Below, one piece after another: positions 8,414 through 17,644 of a stretch of 64,000 bases of DNA; position 1 is the first letter of the stretch, and each line of letters begins with the position of its first letter. Source of the stretch: an uncultured Phocaeicola sp. (lineage in GTDB: Bacteria > Bacteroidota > Bacteroidia > Bacteroidales > Bacteroidaceae); NCBI GenBank assembly GCA_948579315.1, contig CAPAOL010000007.1, forward strand, positions 1-64,000, written 5' to 3'. Both the position numbers and the translations under genes were made by a program. The notes under the pieces are model-generated. The model searched no databases. It worked only from the letters and a program-made list of their open reading frames with translations, and was not told the origin of the DNA.

Positions 8414-9988
8414 CTATTTGATTTCGAATTCTTCCTTCATATCGATTTCCTCTCCATGTGTATCATAGAACACATATTGCAGAAATGCGAGTTTTTGACT
8501 TGGAATAATCTTGATACCGAATCCGTATTTCATCTGCCACTTCCGTTTCAGGGAAACGATCCCCTGATTGATGTAAGCGGCGACATACGGATGGACGTGT
8601 AACGAGAATTTCTTAACCTTCAGTTTATTGACCAGGTAATCAATTTTACTCTCCAAAGTGTCCGTAAAAAGAATGGACGACTTGATAGTGCCTTTGCCGA
8701 AGCAAGTAGGGCAGGTTTCGGTTGTGTTGACATCCATTGCCGGACGCACACGTTGGCGTGTAATCTGCATTAGCCCGAATTTGCTAAGTGGCAGAATATT
8801 ATGCCGTGCCCTGTCTTTCTGCATATTGGCACACATTCGTTCATAAAGCTTCTGACGGTTCTCGGCTTCATTCATATCGATGAAGTCCACGACGATGATA
8901 CCACCCATATCTCTTAATCGCAATTGGCGCGCCAACTCATCGGCGGCTCCCAGGTTTACTTCGAGTGCGTTACCTTCCTGCCCGTTGGCATTCTTGGTGC
9001 GGTTACCGCTGTTCACGTCTACTACGTGAAGCGCCTCAGTGTGCTCAATAATCAGATAGGCACCACTCTTGTAAGAGATTGTTTTACCAAACGATGATTT
9101 AATCTGCTTGGTGATACCGAAATTGTCGTAAATGGGAAGTTGACCTTTGTACAGTTTCACGATATTGGCCCGGTCGGGCGCAATCAGTGATACGTAGTCT
9201 TTAATTTCATTGTACACAGCCTCATCGTTGACGTGAATATTCTCAAAAGAAGGGTTGAAGAGGTCGCGCAACAAACCTACGGCGCGGCTGGTTTCTTCAT
9301 AAATTAACGTCGGATACTTGGTGGCTTTTTGTACTTTTACCATCGCATCTTCCCAATGTTTTATCAGGACTCTAAGCTCTCCGTCGAGTTCGGCTACGCG
9401 TTTGCCTTCAGCTACCGTGCGGACGATGACACCGAAGTTTTTCGGCTTGATGCTCATCAGCAATTGTTTCAGGCGGGCGCGTTCTTCGCTCGATTTAATT
9501 TTTTGTGAAACAGAAACCTTGTCATTAAAAGGGATTAGTACGAGATAGCGTCCGGCAAACGAAATTTCGGACGTCAGTCGCGGTCCCTTAGTGGAGATCG
9601 GTTCCTTAACGATTTGCACCACTACTTCTTGTCCTACCTTGAGGGTATTGGCTACTGTTCCATCCTTGTCAAGATCGGGAAGCAGGGTTGCTTTGCTGAT
9701 GGAGGTCAGCTTCTTTTTGTCGCTTAAAGTCTGCTTTACAAACTTTTCGAGTGAGTTAAATTGAGGACCCAAGTCCAGATAATGAAGGAAAGCGTCTTTC
9801 TCGTAACCGACGTCTACAAAGCATGCATTCAGTCCGGGCATCAATTTCTTGATACGCCCCAAATACATATTGCCCACAGAGAAAGAAATATTTCTTCCTT
9901 CGCTTTGAAGTTCCACCAAGCTCTTATCTTCGAGAAGGGCGATGGAGACTTCTTTGGGCTGTACGTCAACTACTAGTTCACTTGTCAC
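8414..9988 (-). CDS. rng: Ribonuclease G (RNase E/G family)
   Basis: A 524-residue endoribonuclease for rRNA maturation and mRNA decay. The N-terminal S1-like RNA-binding region (about residues 35-130) precedes the catalytic domain. The Mg-binding acidic residues lie in HVVDVNSGNR and IIVVDFIDM. The zinc-link CPTCFGKG holds the dimer in this family. It lacks the long C-terminal scaffold of RNase E, matching RNase G in length. It lies downstream of HU and a tiny ribosomal protein on the same strand but is separated from them by a strong hairpin, so it probably has its own promoter. Confidence 0.95.
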   Translation of the reverse strand: MTSELVVDVQPKEVSIALLEDKSLVELQSEGRNISFSVGNMYLGRIKKLMPGLNACFVDVGYEKDAFLHYLDLGPQFNSLEKFVKQTLSDKKKLTSISKATLLPDLDKDGTVANTLKVGQEVVVQIVKEPISTKGPRLTSEISFAGRYLVLIPFNDKVSVSQKIKSSEERARLKQLLMSIKPKNFGVIVRTVAEGKRVAELDGELRVLIKHWEDAMVKVQKATKYPTLIYEETSRAVGLLRDLFNPSFENIHVNDEAVYNEIKDYVSLIAPDRANIVKLYKGQLPIYDNFGITKQIKSSFGKTISYKSGAYLIIEHTEALHVVDVNSGNRTKNANGQEGNALEVNLGAADELARQLRLRDMGGIIVVDFIDMNEAENRQKLYERMCANMQKDRARHNILPLSKFGLMQITRQRVRPAMDVNTTETCPTCFGKGTIKSSILFTDTLESKIDYLVNKLKVKKFSLHVHPYVAAYINQGIVSLKRKWQMKYGFGIKIIPSQKLAFLQYVFYDTHGEEIDMKEEFEIK

Positions 9989-10074
9989 TGTTCTGTTTCC
10001 TTATTATTGATTGAATCTCATTTATGTGAACAACATTTTTTACTAATTGTTCATTTTGGGTTAGCTACTTAAAC

Positions 10075-10118
10075 AAAGAACAAACTTGAAAGACATTAGC
10101 TTCGCAAGTTTGTTCTTT
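10075..10118 (-). terminator. Terminator after the small ribosomal-protein gene
   Basis: AAAGAACAAACTTG and CAAGTTTGTTCTTT form a perfect 14-bp stem around a 16-base loop. On the minus strand it lies 27 bp beyond the stop of the tiny basic gene and ends in TTCTTTG. Confidence 0.7.
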
Positions 10119-10144
10119 ATTTCTGTGTGATCCAGACTTAAAAA

Positions 10145-10237
10145 TTATTTTTTGCTTTTATGTCTGTTCTTTCTTAGTCTTTTTTTACGCTTGTGCGTAG
10201 ACATTTTATGTCTTTTTTTCTTTTTTCCGCTTGGCAT
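10145..10237 (-). CDS. 30-residue AURKAIP1/COX24-domain (mS38-like) ribosomal protein
   Basis: This is a 30-residue, extremely basic ORF starting MPSGKKKKRHKMSTHKRKKR. The pattern KRHKM-x-x-HKRKKRLRK matches the AURKAIP1/COX24 (DUF1713) family, whose mitochondrial member mS38 is a small-subunit ribosomal protein. Bacteroidota genomes carry such tiny proteins. I infer that it sits on the ribosome; that is family knowledge, not shown here. It lies 34 bp downstream of the HU gene on the same strand and is followed by a strong hairpin. It is short enough for gene callers to miss. Confidence 0.82.
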   Translation of the reverse strand: MPSGKKKKRHKMSTHKRKKRLRKNRHKSKK

Positions 10238-10271
10238 AGCTTCACATTTTATGGGTTAATACTCTTGTTTA

Positions 10272-10547
10272 TTATTTTTTTACTGAAATTGTAAATGTCT
10301 TAGCCGGTTTGAAAGCCGGAATATTGTGCTCCGGAATAATGATCGTAGTATTTTTAGAAATGTTACGAGCAGTTTTTTGCGCTCTTTTCTTTACTACGAA
10401 ACTACCAAATCCACGTAAGTATACGTTCTCATCGTTAGACAGTGAATCCTTTACTGCATCCATAAATGCCTCAACTGTTGTAAGAACTGTCTGCTTGTCA
10501 ATCCCAGTTTTCTTTGTAATCTCGTTTACAATATCTGCTTTAGTCAT
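10272..10547 (-). CDS. HU-family DNA-binding protein
   Basis: A 91-residue nucleoid protein of the HU/IHF fold. It starts MTKADIVNEITKKTG, has the beta-arm region RGFGSFVVKKRA, and ends with IPAFKPAKTFTISVKK, which fits the HU C-terminus. It binds and bends DNA with little sequence preference. A TATATTTG -7 element lies at 10599-10606 on the minus strand, without a clear -33 box. It is probably co-transcribed with the tiny ribosomal protein that follows. Confidence 0.93.
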   Translation of the reverse strand: MTKADIVNEITKKTGIDKQTVLTTVEAFMDAVKDSLSNDENVYLRGFGSFVVKKRAQKTARNISKNTTIIIPEHNIPAFKPAKTFTISVKK

Positions 10548-10759
10548 TTTTCCTTAAAAAAAATATTATTATTATGTTATTGCTAATTTTTTGGACTGCA
10601 AATATATAGCTTTTTAAGCTCCTAAAAAAATATATTCTGCACATTTTTTCTAAAAAAATAGTGGCATAGGGGTTTCTTAGAACCAAAAGAGTTACTTTTG
10701 TGTGCCTTTTGGGTGGAATAGAGAAGATAAATGTTAGATAATACACTAGGAATGAGGAT

Positions 10760-11806
10760 ATGAGCGGGTTTACTAAAACAATTGTAGAGTGGTATAAAGA
10801 GAACAAACGTGAACTACCCTGGAGGGATTCTGCCGATCCGTATCTGATTTGGATTTCGGAGATTATTCTTCAACAGACTCGGGTGGCGCAGGGGTATGAT
10901 TATTTTCTTCGCTTTATCAAACGTTTTCCTGATGTGCTGACTTTAGCCGCTGCGGAGGAGGATGAAGTGATGAAATACTGGCAAGGACTGGGATATTACT
11001 CACGTGCCCGCAATCTTCATGCTGCTGCCAAAAGCATGAATGGGGTTTTCCCGAAAACGTATCAGGAAGTGCTGGCTCTGAAAGGAGTGGGGGAGTATAC
11101 AGCGGCAGCAATTTGTTCGTTTGCTTATGGTATGCCTTATGCGGTGGTGGACGGTAATGTGTACCGGGTGCTTTCCCGTTATTTCGGCATCGATACTCCG
11201 ATTGATTCGACGGAAGGAAAAAAGCTCTTTGCAGCATTGGCGGATGAGATGCTGGATAAGGAGCATCCGGCTGTTTATAATCAGGGAATAATGGATTTCG
11301 GAGCGATTCAGTGTACTCCGCAGTCGCCCGATTGTTTGTTTTGTCCGTTGGCGGGCAGTTGCTCGGCGCTTTCAAAAGGCTTGGTGGCAACACTTCCGGT
11401 GAAGCAACACAAAACAAAGACAACGAACCGTTACTTTAATTATATTTATGTACGTGCGGGCGCGTATACCTTTATAAATAAACGGACGGGCAATGATATT
11501 TGGAAAAATCTGTTTGAACTGCCATTGATAGAAACTCCGACGGCTCTTTCGGAAGAAGATTTTTTGACTTTGCCGGAATTTCGTGCACTCTTTGCACCGG
11601 GGGAAGTACCGGTGGTACGTACGGTTTGCAGAGAAGTAAAGCATGTGTTGTCTCACCGGGTTATCTATGCTAATCTATATGAAGTAACATTAGCTGAGAA
11701 TTTGACTTCTTTCAGTGGTTTCCTGAAAATAAGAGTGGAAGACCTGGAACAATATGCTATTTCTAAATTGGTGCAAACCCTGTTACAGGCAAAGGATGGG
11801 TGTTAA
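10760..11806 (+). CDS. mutY: A/G-specific adenine glycosylase
   Basis: A 348-residue base-excision repair enzyme that removes adenine paired with 8-oxoguanine. The catalytic Glu is E34 (SEIILQQTR). The helix-hairpin-helix is near residues 108-120 (LKGVGEYTAAA), with catalytic D131 in VVDGNVYR. The 4Fe-4S ligands are C185, C192, C195 and C201. The C-terminal NUDIX-like 8-oxoG recognition domain covers about 215-345. It diverges from HU across a 212-bp gap with a TACTTTTG -7 match at 10693-10700. Confidence 0.96.
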   Translation: MSGFTKTIVEWYKENKRELPWRDSADPYLIWISEIILQQTRVAQGYDYFLRFIKRFPDVLTLAAAEEDEVMKYWQGLGYYSRARNLHAAAKSMNGVFPKTYQEVLALKGVGEYTAAAICSFAYGMPYAVVDGNVYRVLSRYFGIDTPIDSTEGKKLFAALADEMLDKEHPAVYNQGIMDFGAIQCTPQSPDCLFCPLAGSCSALSKGLVATLPVKQHKTKTTNRYFNYIYVRAGAYTFINKRTGNDIWKNLFELPLIETPTALSEEDFLTLPEFRALFAPGEVPVVRTVCREVKHVLSHRVIYANLYEVTLAENLTSFSGFLKIRVEDLEQYAISKLVQTLLQAKDGC

Positions 11807-11880
11807 GTATTAAGTATTAGGATGCGCCATGAACCGCATGGTTAATACTTGATACCTAATACTTAAAACTTAATACTTGA
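11803..11880. repeat. AAGTATTA-type inverted repeat after mutY
   Basis: Tandem AAGTATTA copies on the left pair with tandem TAATACTT copies on the right, with a small ATGCG/CGCAT hairpin between them. The same design recurs at 47714-47813 after the aminotransferase, so this is a dispersed intergenic repeat. It may act as a transcription end or mRNA stabiliser. Confidence 0.7.
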
Positions 11881-11897
11881 TTTTATACTTAAAATTC

Positions 11898-11928
11898 TTG
11901 CATCCTATTGTTATTCTGTTTAATTTTG
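11898..11928 (+). promoter_or_regulatory. Promoter for ssb
   Basis: TTG at 11898-11900, 20 bp, then TAATTTTG at 11921-11928, with the ssb start 40 bp further on. Confidence 0.5.
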
Positions 11929-11967
11929 GCGACAGATTTGATTTAAGAATCATAAACTTGATACAGT

Positions 11968-12450
11968 ATGTCAGTAAATAAAGTGATATTGATTGGGAAC
12001 GTGGGGCAAGATCCGCGGGTGAAATATTTCGATACAGGCTCGGCTGTGGCAACTTTCCCATTAGCTACGACAGACCGTGGCTATACGTTGCAAAATGGAA
12101 CCCAAATTCCTGAAAGAACGGAGTGGCATAATATCGTTGCATCCAATCGTCTGGCTGAGATTGTAGATAAATATGTGCACAAAGGTGACAAATTGTACCT
12201 GGAAGGAAAGATTAGAACACGTTCTTATAGTGACCAGTCGGGAGCTATGCGCTATATCACCGAGATTTATGTAGATAATATGGAAATGCTGTCTCCGAAA
12301 GGAATGAATCCGGGGACTTCTGCTTCTGCGCAACAACCCGGCGGCATCGGTCAGCCACAACAACAGCAGCAACCGGTTGCCGGTCAGCCGCAACAAGCGC
12401 AGCAGGCGCAACCTATACAAGATAATCCGGCAGATGATTTGCCGTTCTAG
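11968..12450 (+). CDS. ssb: Single-stranded DNA-binding protein
   Basis: A 160-residue SSB. The OB-fold covers residues 1 to about 108 (MSVNKVILIGNVGQDPRVKY near the start, WHNIVASNRLAEI in the core). A low-complexity Gln/Pro linker (about 115-150) follows, and the acidic tail ends DDLPF, which recruits repair and replication partners. The full-length protein coats ssDNA during replication and recombination. A GldE gene follows 78 bp downstream. Confidence 0.97.
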   Translation: MSVNKVILIGNVGQDPRVKYFDTGSAVATFPLATTDRGYTLQNGTQIPERTEWHNIVASNRLAEIVDKYVHKGDKLYLEGKIRTRSYSDQSGAMRYITEIYVDNMEMLSPKGMNPGTSASAQQPGGIGQPQQQQQPVAGQPQQAQQAQPIQDNPADDLPF

Positions 12451-12528
12451 GATAATGTGATAGTGTGCCAATAGGTTTTCGCGAGCTTCTTGGCACATTG
12501 TCTTTTGTTTAATTAAAATTTAGATTCT

Positions 12529-13881
12529 TTGGACTCAGATGGTTATTTAAGCCAATTGGCTGACATTTTCAACGGTATTACCGTAAACACTCCTTCTATC
12601 TCTGCTATTATTGCCATAGTATTGGCAGGTGTACTCCTGCTTGCTTCCGGCTTTGCTTCGGCTTCCGAAATAGCTTTTTTCTCACTTACTCCTTCCGACC
12701 GGAATGATATTGATGAACAGAATCATCCTTCCGACGAAAAAATAAGTGCCTTGTTGGGGGATTCAGAACGCCTTCTGGCAACGATATTGATTACAAACAA
12801 CTTTGTGAATGTAACCATTATCATTCTCTGCAACTTCTTCTTTATGAATGTATTTGTCTTTCATTCTCCATTGGCAGAGTTCTTGATACTGACCGTCATC
12901 CTGACTTTCCTATTGTTGTTGTTTGGCGAAATCATGCCGAAAATCTATTCGGCACAGAAGACGTTGGCTTTTTGCCGTTTTTCGGCACCGGGGATTTACT
13001 TTTTGGAAAAGCTGTTCCGTCCGGTGGCTACTGTGCTTGTACGTTCAACTACTTTTTTAAATAAGCATTTTGTAAAGAAGAGCCACAATATTTCTGTCGA
13101 TGAATTGTCGCATGCATTGGAACTGACAGATAAAGCGGAGCTTTCTGAAGAGAATAATATTTTGGAGGGCATTATCCGTTTCGGCGGTGAAACAGTGAAA
13201 GAAGTGATGACATCACGTTTGGATATGGTCGATTTGGATATCCGTGCCTCTTTCAAGGAGGTGATGCAATGTATCATTGACAATGCTTATTCGCGTATTC
13301 CTATCTATTCCGGTTCGCGGGATAATATCAAGGGGGTATTGTATATTAAAGACCTGTTGCCTCATGTCAGCAAAGGGGATAATTTCCGTTGGCAGTCATT
13401 GATCCGTCCGGCTTATTTTGTGCCGGAGACAAAAATGATTGATGACTTGTTACGTGATTTTCAGGCGAATAAGATTCATATTGCCATTGTTGTGGATGAG
13501 TTTGGAGGAACTTCCGGATTGGTGACGATGGAGGACATTATCGAAGAGATTGTGGGTGAGATTCACGATGAATACGATGATGAAGAGCGTACATACGTTG
13601 TCTTGAATGACCATACCTGGATATTTGAAGCGAAGACGCAGTTGACGGATTTCTATAAGATTACGAAAGTAGACGAAGACGAGTTTGAAAAGGTGGTGGG
13701 AGATGCGGATACATTGGCGGGTATGTTGCTTGAAATTAAAGGAGAATTTCCAGCATTGCATGAGAAGGTAACTTATCATCATTATGAGTTTGAAGTGCTC
13801 GAAATGGATAGTCGTCGTATCCTGAAAGTGAAGTTTACAATTCTGCCGAAGGACACGGAAGACTCGGAAGAGAAAGAATAA
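12529..13881 (+). CDS. gldE: GldE, CNNM/CorC-type membrane protein
   Basis: A 450-residue protein with an N-terminal CNNM membrane domain (four helices, about residues 20-180), two CBS domains (about 215-345) and a CorC/HlyC C-terminal domain (about 360-440). In Flavobacterium the family member GldE is needed for gliding; in non-gliding Bacteroides the role is unclear and may be ion transport or envelope related. The motif IHIAIVVDEFGGTSG in the second CBS repeat is characteristic. It starts at TTG 12529. The ssb-gldE-phosphopantetheinyl transferase order is a recurring Bacteroidota arrangement. Confidence 0.88.
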   Translation: MDSDGYLSQLADIFNGITVNTPSISAIIAIVLAGVLLLASGFASASEIAFFSLTPSDRNDIDEQNHPSDEKISALLGDSERLLATILITNNFVNVTIIILCNFFFMNVFVFHSPLAEFLILTVILTFLLLLFGEIMPKIYSAQKTLAFCRFSAPGIYFLEKLFRPVATVLVRSTTFLNKHFVKKSHNISVDELSHALELTDKAELSEENNILEGIIRFGGETVKEVMTSRLDMVDLDIRASFKEVMQCIIDNAYSRIPIYSGSRDNIKGVLYIKDLLPHVSKGDNFRWQSLIRPAYFVPETKMIDDLLRDFQANKIHIAIVVDEFGGTSGLVTMEDIIEEIVGEIHDEYDDEERTYVVLNDHTWIFEAKTQLTDFYKITKVDEDEFEKVVGDADTLAGMLLEIKGEFPALHEKVTYHHYEFEVLEMDSRRILKVKFTILPKDTEDSEEKE

Positions 13882-13924
13882 TCTTGGAATCATAATTTTG
13901 AAAGCATAATCAAGCAAGCGTAAG

Positions 13925-14557
13925 GTGGCGTTATTTCTGCAACATAAGACGGATGATATGCAATGGGCTGTCTGGAAAATGGAAGAGTCGTTGGAAGTTC
14001 TGTTGGCTCTTTTGCCGGATGTGCGCAGAGCTTTCTGTGAGCAGGAATTGCATCGTTTTGTTTCCGAACGTCGTAAGATGGAATGGTTGTCCGTTCGTGT
14101 TTTGTTGTATTCCATGTTGCAGGAGGATAAGGAAATCGGTTATTCTCCCGAAGGAAAACCGTATCTGACGGATCATTCTTTTTTCATCAGTATTTCTCAT
14201 ACGAAAGGTTATGTGGCGGTGATGCTTGCTTCTTTCATTCCGGCGGGCATTGATATTGAGCAATATGCCCAACGGGTTCATAAGGTATCCGATCGGTATA
14301 TCCGTTCTGACGAACAAGTGGAACCTTATCAGGGAGATATGACTTGGGGACTGTTATTGCATTGGTCGGCAAAGGAGGCTGTTTTTAAACGGATGGAAAA
14401 CGCAGACGCTGACCTTCGTAAACTTCGTTTGACGCATTTTATTCCTCAAGAGCAAGGAACCTTTCAGATTCAAGAGTTGGCGACGGAGCAACAGGAACTT
14501 TACTCTGTCGGTTATCGTATTTGTCCGGACTTTGTGTTGACATGGACATTGAACTGA
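13925..14557 (+). CDS. 4'-phosphopantetheinyl transferase superfamily protein
   Basis: A 210-residue enzyme that moves phosphopantetheine from CoA to a carrier-protein serine. The Mg-binding motif GIDIEQ (about residues 101-106) and WSAKEAVFK (about 148-156) are both intact. The size fits the Sfp/AcpT-like class. The start is GTG 13925, 43 bp after gldE, so the two are probably co-transcribed. The carrier-protein target is not evident in this window. The last codons run into a 17-bp tandem repeat. Confidence 0.88.
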   Translation: MALFLQHKTDDMQWAVWKMEESLEVLLALLPDVRRAFCEQELHRFVSERRKMEWLSVRVLLYSMLQEDKEIGYSPEGKPYLTDHSFFISISHTKGYVAVMLASFIPAGIDIEQYAQRVHKVSDRYIRSDEQVEPYQGDMTWGLLLHWSAKEAVFKRMENADADLRKLRLTHFIPQEQGTFQIQELATEQQELYSVGYRICPDFVLTWTLN

Positions 14558-14596
14558 CGCGAACATTGAGTTGACGCGGACATTGAGTTGAATGGA
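14546..14596. repeat. Three tandem 17-bp repeats at a gene end
   Basis: Starts of the unit ACATTGAGTTGACGCGG recur at 14546, 14563 and 14580. The first copy covers the stop codon of the phosphopantetheinyl transferase gene; later copies each carry a TGA. It looks like slippage duplication of the gene's 3' end. Confidence 0.75.
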
Positions 14597-14700
14597 GGGA
14601 GAGATAGAGTACCTCTACCTGTTTTTGGTTCAGTTGTCATTCTTGGGGATTTGATTCAGGGCGATCACATCTCTAACAAAATAGATTCATTCTGGTGCAG

Positions 14701-14794
14701 AAGAGGCTGTCTAAAAAGTCGGTTCTATCCTCATTCTCCTCCTTCAGAGAAGGAGGGGAGTTAGAGTTACTAACGACTTTTCAGACAGCCTCTT
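14701..14794. repeat. Long inverted repeat with internal hairpin
   Basis: The 21-base arms (14701-14721 and 14774-14794, one mismatch) are AAGAGGCTGTCT-AAAAAGTCG and its complement. Inside them CCTCCTTC and GAAGGAGG form a second hairpin. It lies between convergent transcripts and can work as a bidirectional terminator; the arm sequence also resembles ends of small Bacteroides mobile repeats. Confidence 0.75.
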
Positions 14795-14853
14795 TAAAAT
14801 GATGAGGTCGATTGCTGTTAAGCTCAATCTCAATTAATTAAACAGTTGGTTGT

Positions 14854-15618
14854 TTAGTCTTCGATAAGTGTAATACCGTCAAGGCAGAAATAAGAAGGTG
14901 TGTTCATTTCATTTTCATCTTCTGAATTATCAGTGGAACTTAGTTCGAATTGAATGTAGGAAGCATCTTTAATGAAACTCCAGTCAAACCACTCCCAAGT
15001 ATTCACGATTTTAGTTTTTCCATCTCTGAAGTCGGCAAGATAAAAATCTACTCTACCTATTTCTGTCCCGTTTGTTTGGTAGCCTACTGCTGTAATTTTA
15101 AACCAGTCTCCATTGCTGAATTGTTTTACTCTTGAAGGGTTACTGCCATCATTACCGTCTTTGATAGCTAGGTAGGCATAAGTTGTATTTGTAATCCATG
15201 CACCCTTAAATTCATATTTGTCAGGATGGAGGTTGGTGATTTGGGCTGGAGTGAAGCTGCTGGAGTGGGAAGTAAAATAAACTTTTCCATTCTTTCCTTT
15301 TGCGGTGATAGCACTGATATTGGTGTACCCGGGAGTGGTGACGTCTGTCTTGTTTGTATAAGTAAATCCACCTCCAAATCCCCATTCTGCGTAGTAATGA
15401 GCAAACTCAACTAAATTATTCGGGTCTTTAAAGTTCCATTTGTAATAATAGTCAGCAGGGGTCTCTTTCACTCCTTCTTCAGTCTTTAATTCGGATTCAC
15501 TTTGAGGTAATTGATTTTCGAAATTAATTACCACTTCGTTTTTTACATCATCGTCATCATCGCTACACCCACAAAATACAAATACTGATAACAGTAATAA
15601 TAAAGATAATTTCTTCAT
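14854..15618 (-). CDS. DUF4465 surface lipoprotein, BtuH-like
   Basis: A 254-residue lipoprotein with signal and lipobox VFVFCGC followed by a run of Asp, a surface-export type tail. The body fits DUF4465: beta-rich, with YAEWGFGGGFTYTNKTD and a C-terminal SYFCLDGITL. Members of this family beside btuB and btuG are described as B12-binding surface lipoproteins (BtuH). It is the last gene of the btuB-btuG operon, 30 bp after btuG, and probably helps capture cobalamin at the cell surface. The assignment rests on family and neighbours; no B12 contact residues can be read directly. Confidence 0.78.
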   Translation of the reverse strand: MKKLSLLLLLSVFVFCGCSDDDDDVKNEVVINFENQLPQSESELKTEEGVKETPADYYYKWNFKDPNNLVEFAHYYAEWGFGGGFTYTNKTDVTTPGYTNISAITAKGKNGKVYFTSHSSSFTPAQITNLHPDKYEFKGAWITNTTYAYLAIKDGNDGSNPSRVKQFSNGDWFKITAVGYQTNGTEIGRVDFYLADFRDGKTKIVNTWEWFDWSFIKDASYIQFELSSTDNSEDENEMNTPSYFCLDGITLIED

Positions 15619-15647
15619 GTTCTTTTCTGATTTTAGTTATTAATTAA

Positions 15648-17621
15648 TTATTTCTTAAAATGTAAGTTTTCAATGGTGGTGACTTCGGTTGATATTTCGC
15701 CCATTTGTCCTGCATCCTGATTGACTGCGGTCATAATCTTTACGAAGTCGATTTGATCCAAGTCCACCGGACTGCCATTACTATCCACAGCCCAATCTAT
15801 CTTGAAATTGCTTCCTTCCTTGTTGTTAGGATGGTTGTCTGCATATCCCCACGGATAGCAGTATCCTACCCATAAACCGTTCTCTAAAACGGCATTATCT
15901 TTTAGACGTGTTCCTTGGAATGTGATTTCGTCGCTTTCTATCCAAAGTGGATAATATGATTCCTGGTTATGGAAGCTGTTGCGGAAGATATATCCTTCGT
16001 TGCCTTGATTGTCTTTCCATAATACGTTTTGGTTAGCGGAGGTAGGGCGGTGATAGGTTATTTCATATCCGCGTGTTTCAGTGTCTTGCCCGTATTCGCT
16101 TCCTTTCAATTCATACCACTCATCGTCAGGCATTCCATTGCCATTTACATCTTTGGATACAAATACGATGCCCGGTTCTGCACTTCCGCCCAATGCTCCT
16201 GTTCCGGTTTTGGAGTTGTAGTAAGCATTGCCTTTTATCTTGAAGTCATACTCTCCTGTTACATTCGGAATGGGTTGTGGGAATCCTAAAACAATGTAAC
16301 CGCCGAATCCTCCCAATGTAAGGAGTGATTTTTGCTGGATTCTACGGGTTGCTTCTTCCAGTATATCATCATAAGTAAAGCCTTCCTTATATGCTGAAGT
16401 GGTAGTATTGATAAACTGTCCGGGGGCAGGGCGATATTCCCATACTTTATTGGCGAAAGCCAGAGGATTCTCCTTATCCTCATCGTTGCCGTCAACATCG
16501 CTTAGTGAGGCTTTGTCGCTGAATGCAATTGTATTCGGGTTAAGCCCGATGTTGTTCAGACGGAACTGGAGTTGTCCTTGTTGGTTGAAACAAAGTAAGT
16601 CTCCATAGGTGGTGTAATCACGGGCTTCAGTGATATATACATTGTTGCTGTAAGGATTGATGTTGATGCCGTATGGCGTCTTAATCACTGTTCCGTCAGT
16701 GATGAAATTCTCACGGATTGTCTCTGCTGTTTTCAGATTGAACATCTTGATAGAAGAGTTCTGTGTGATATAATTGTAATTGTATAGATAGGCAATCTCT
16801 CCATCGATGGCAAAGTTTTGTACTTTCTCGTTAGATTGAGTAACTTTGTTTGTCCGGCAGTCTATCTTGACGAAGTTATAATTGCCGGCTTCTACATCTT
16901 CGCCACGGGTGGCAACATAAACGGTTTCGTCCGGTCCAGCTACTATTTTACCGGGATTCGGACCTACTGTTAGTTTACTAATTTCTTTAAATGTGGCAAT
17001 ATCGACAACAGATACTGTGTTGTCTACTCCCAGTCCTGATGAATAGTCCAACCCGCCGGAATTGGAAATATATAACTTTTCGTTTTGTACACAAATACCG
17101 TCGGGGTTACGTCCCACTGATGTGATAGCTTCTATGGATAGGGAGGTTGTGTCTATACGTGCAACGGTTCCATCGTATGAACATACGTATGCCTTTTCTT
17201 TGTGAAAAGCGATGTAGCGTGGTTGACGGGAACTTCCGTTTTCTGCCAACATCTGAATCTGTTTCAATGAGCTTCCCGTACGAAAGTCTATCACTTCTAC
17301 CGTACTGGAGATATTGACTATCACATATATCTTGTTTCCGTAGATAGCCATGTCATTGGCTGTGTCTCCTAATCCCCGGCGGTTGACTGCTTTGAAATAG
17401 TCACGAACCATTTGCTGGTTGCCGAAAGAAAAACGTGCCAGCGAGCTATTGTTCTGATTGAACAGTCCTTCGCATAATACATATAATTCGGCGGTACCCG
17501 TTTCTGTCGGGTCGCCTATAATGCCTGATGTGAAGGGCTTGTCCTCCATATCATCACATGCCGCGAATAAGATTATCAATGACAGCCAGCACGAGAATAT
17601 ATATATTAGTTCCTTTTTCAC
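15648..17621 (-). CDS. btuG: BtuG-like surface cobalamin-binding beta-propeller lipoprotein
   Basis: A 657-residue lipoprotein with a lipobox ending at Cys near residue 22 (LIILFAACDD). Residues about 40-370 are YncE/DUF5074-type propeller repeats (YVLCEGLFNQNNSSLARF, then blades with SNSGGLDYSSG and VYVATRGED). Its place next to btuB matches BtuG, which caps the receptor and binds B12 tightly. It is much longer than a propeller alone: about 250 C-terminal residues (from about 400) form an additional beta-rich domain with NGNGMPDDEWYEL. It sits 23 bp after btuB in the same operon. Confidence 0.82.
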   Translation of the reverse strand: MKKELIYIFSCWLSLIILFAACDDMEDKPFTSGIIGDPTETGTAELYVLCEGLFNQNNSSLARFSFGNQQMVRDYFKAVNRRGLGDTANDMAIYGNKIYVIVNISSTVEVIDFRTGSSLKQIQMLAENGSSRQPRYIAFHKEKAYVCSYDGTVARIDTTSLSIEAITSVGRNPDGICVQNEKLYISNSGGLDYSSGLGVDNTVSVVDIATFKEISKLTVGPNPGKIVAGPDETVYVATRGEDVEAGNYNFVKIDCRTNKVTQSNEKVQNFAIDGEIAYLYNYNYITQNSSIKMFNLKTAETIRENFITDGTVIKTPYGININPYSNNVYITEARDYTTYGDLLCFNQQGQLQFRLNNIGLNPNTIAFSDKASLSDVDGNDEDKENPLAFANKVWEYRPAPGQFINTTTSAYKEGFTYDDILEEATRRIQQKSLLTLGGFGGYIVLGFPQPIPNVTGEYDFKIKGNAYYNSKTGTGALGGSAEPGIVFVSKDVNGNGMPDDEWYELKGSEYGQDTETRGYEITYHRPTSANQNVLWKDNQGNEGYIFRNSFHNQESYYPLWIESDEITFQGTRLKDNAVLENGLWVGYCYPWGYADNHPNNKEGSNFKIDWAVDSNGSPVDLDQIDFVKIMTAVNQDAGQMGEISTEVTTIENLHFKK

Positions 17622-17644
17622 GTCAATATCTTACTTTGTAATAG

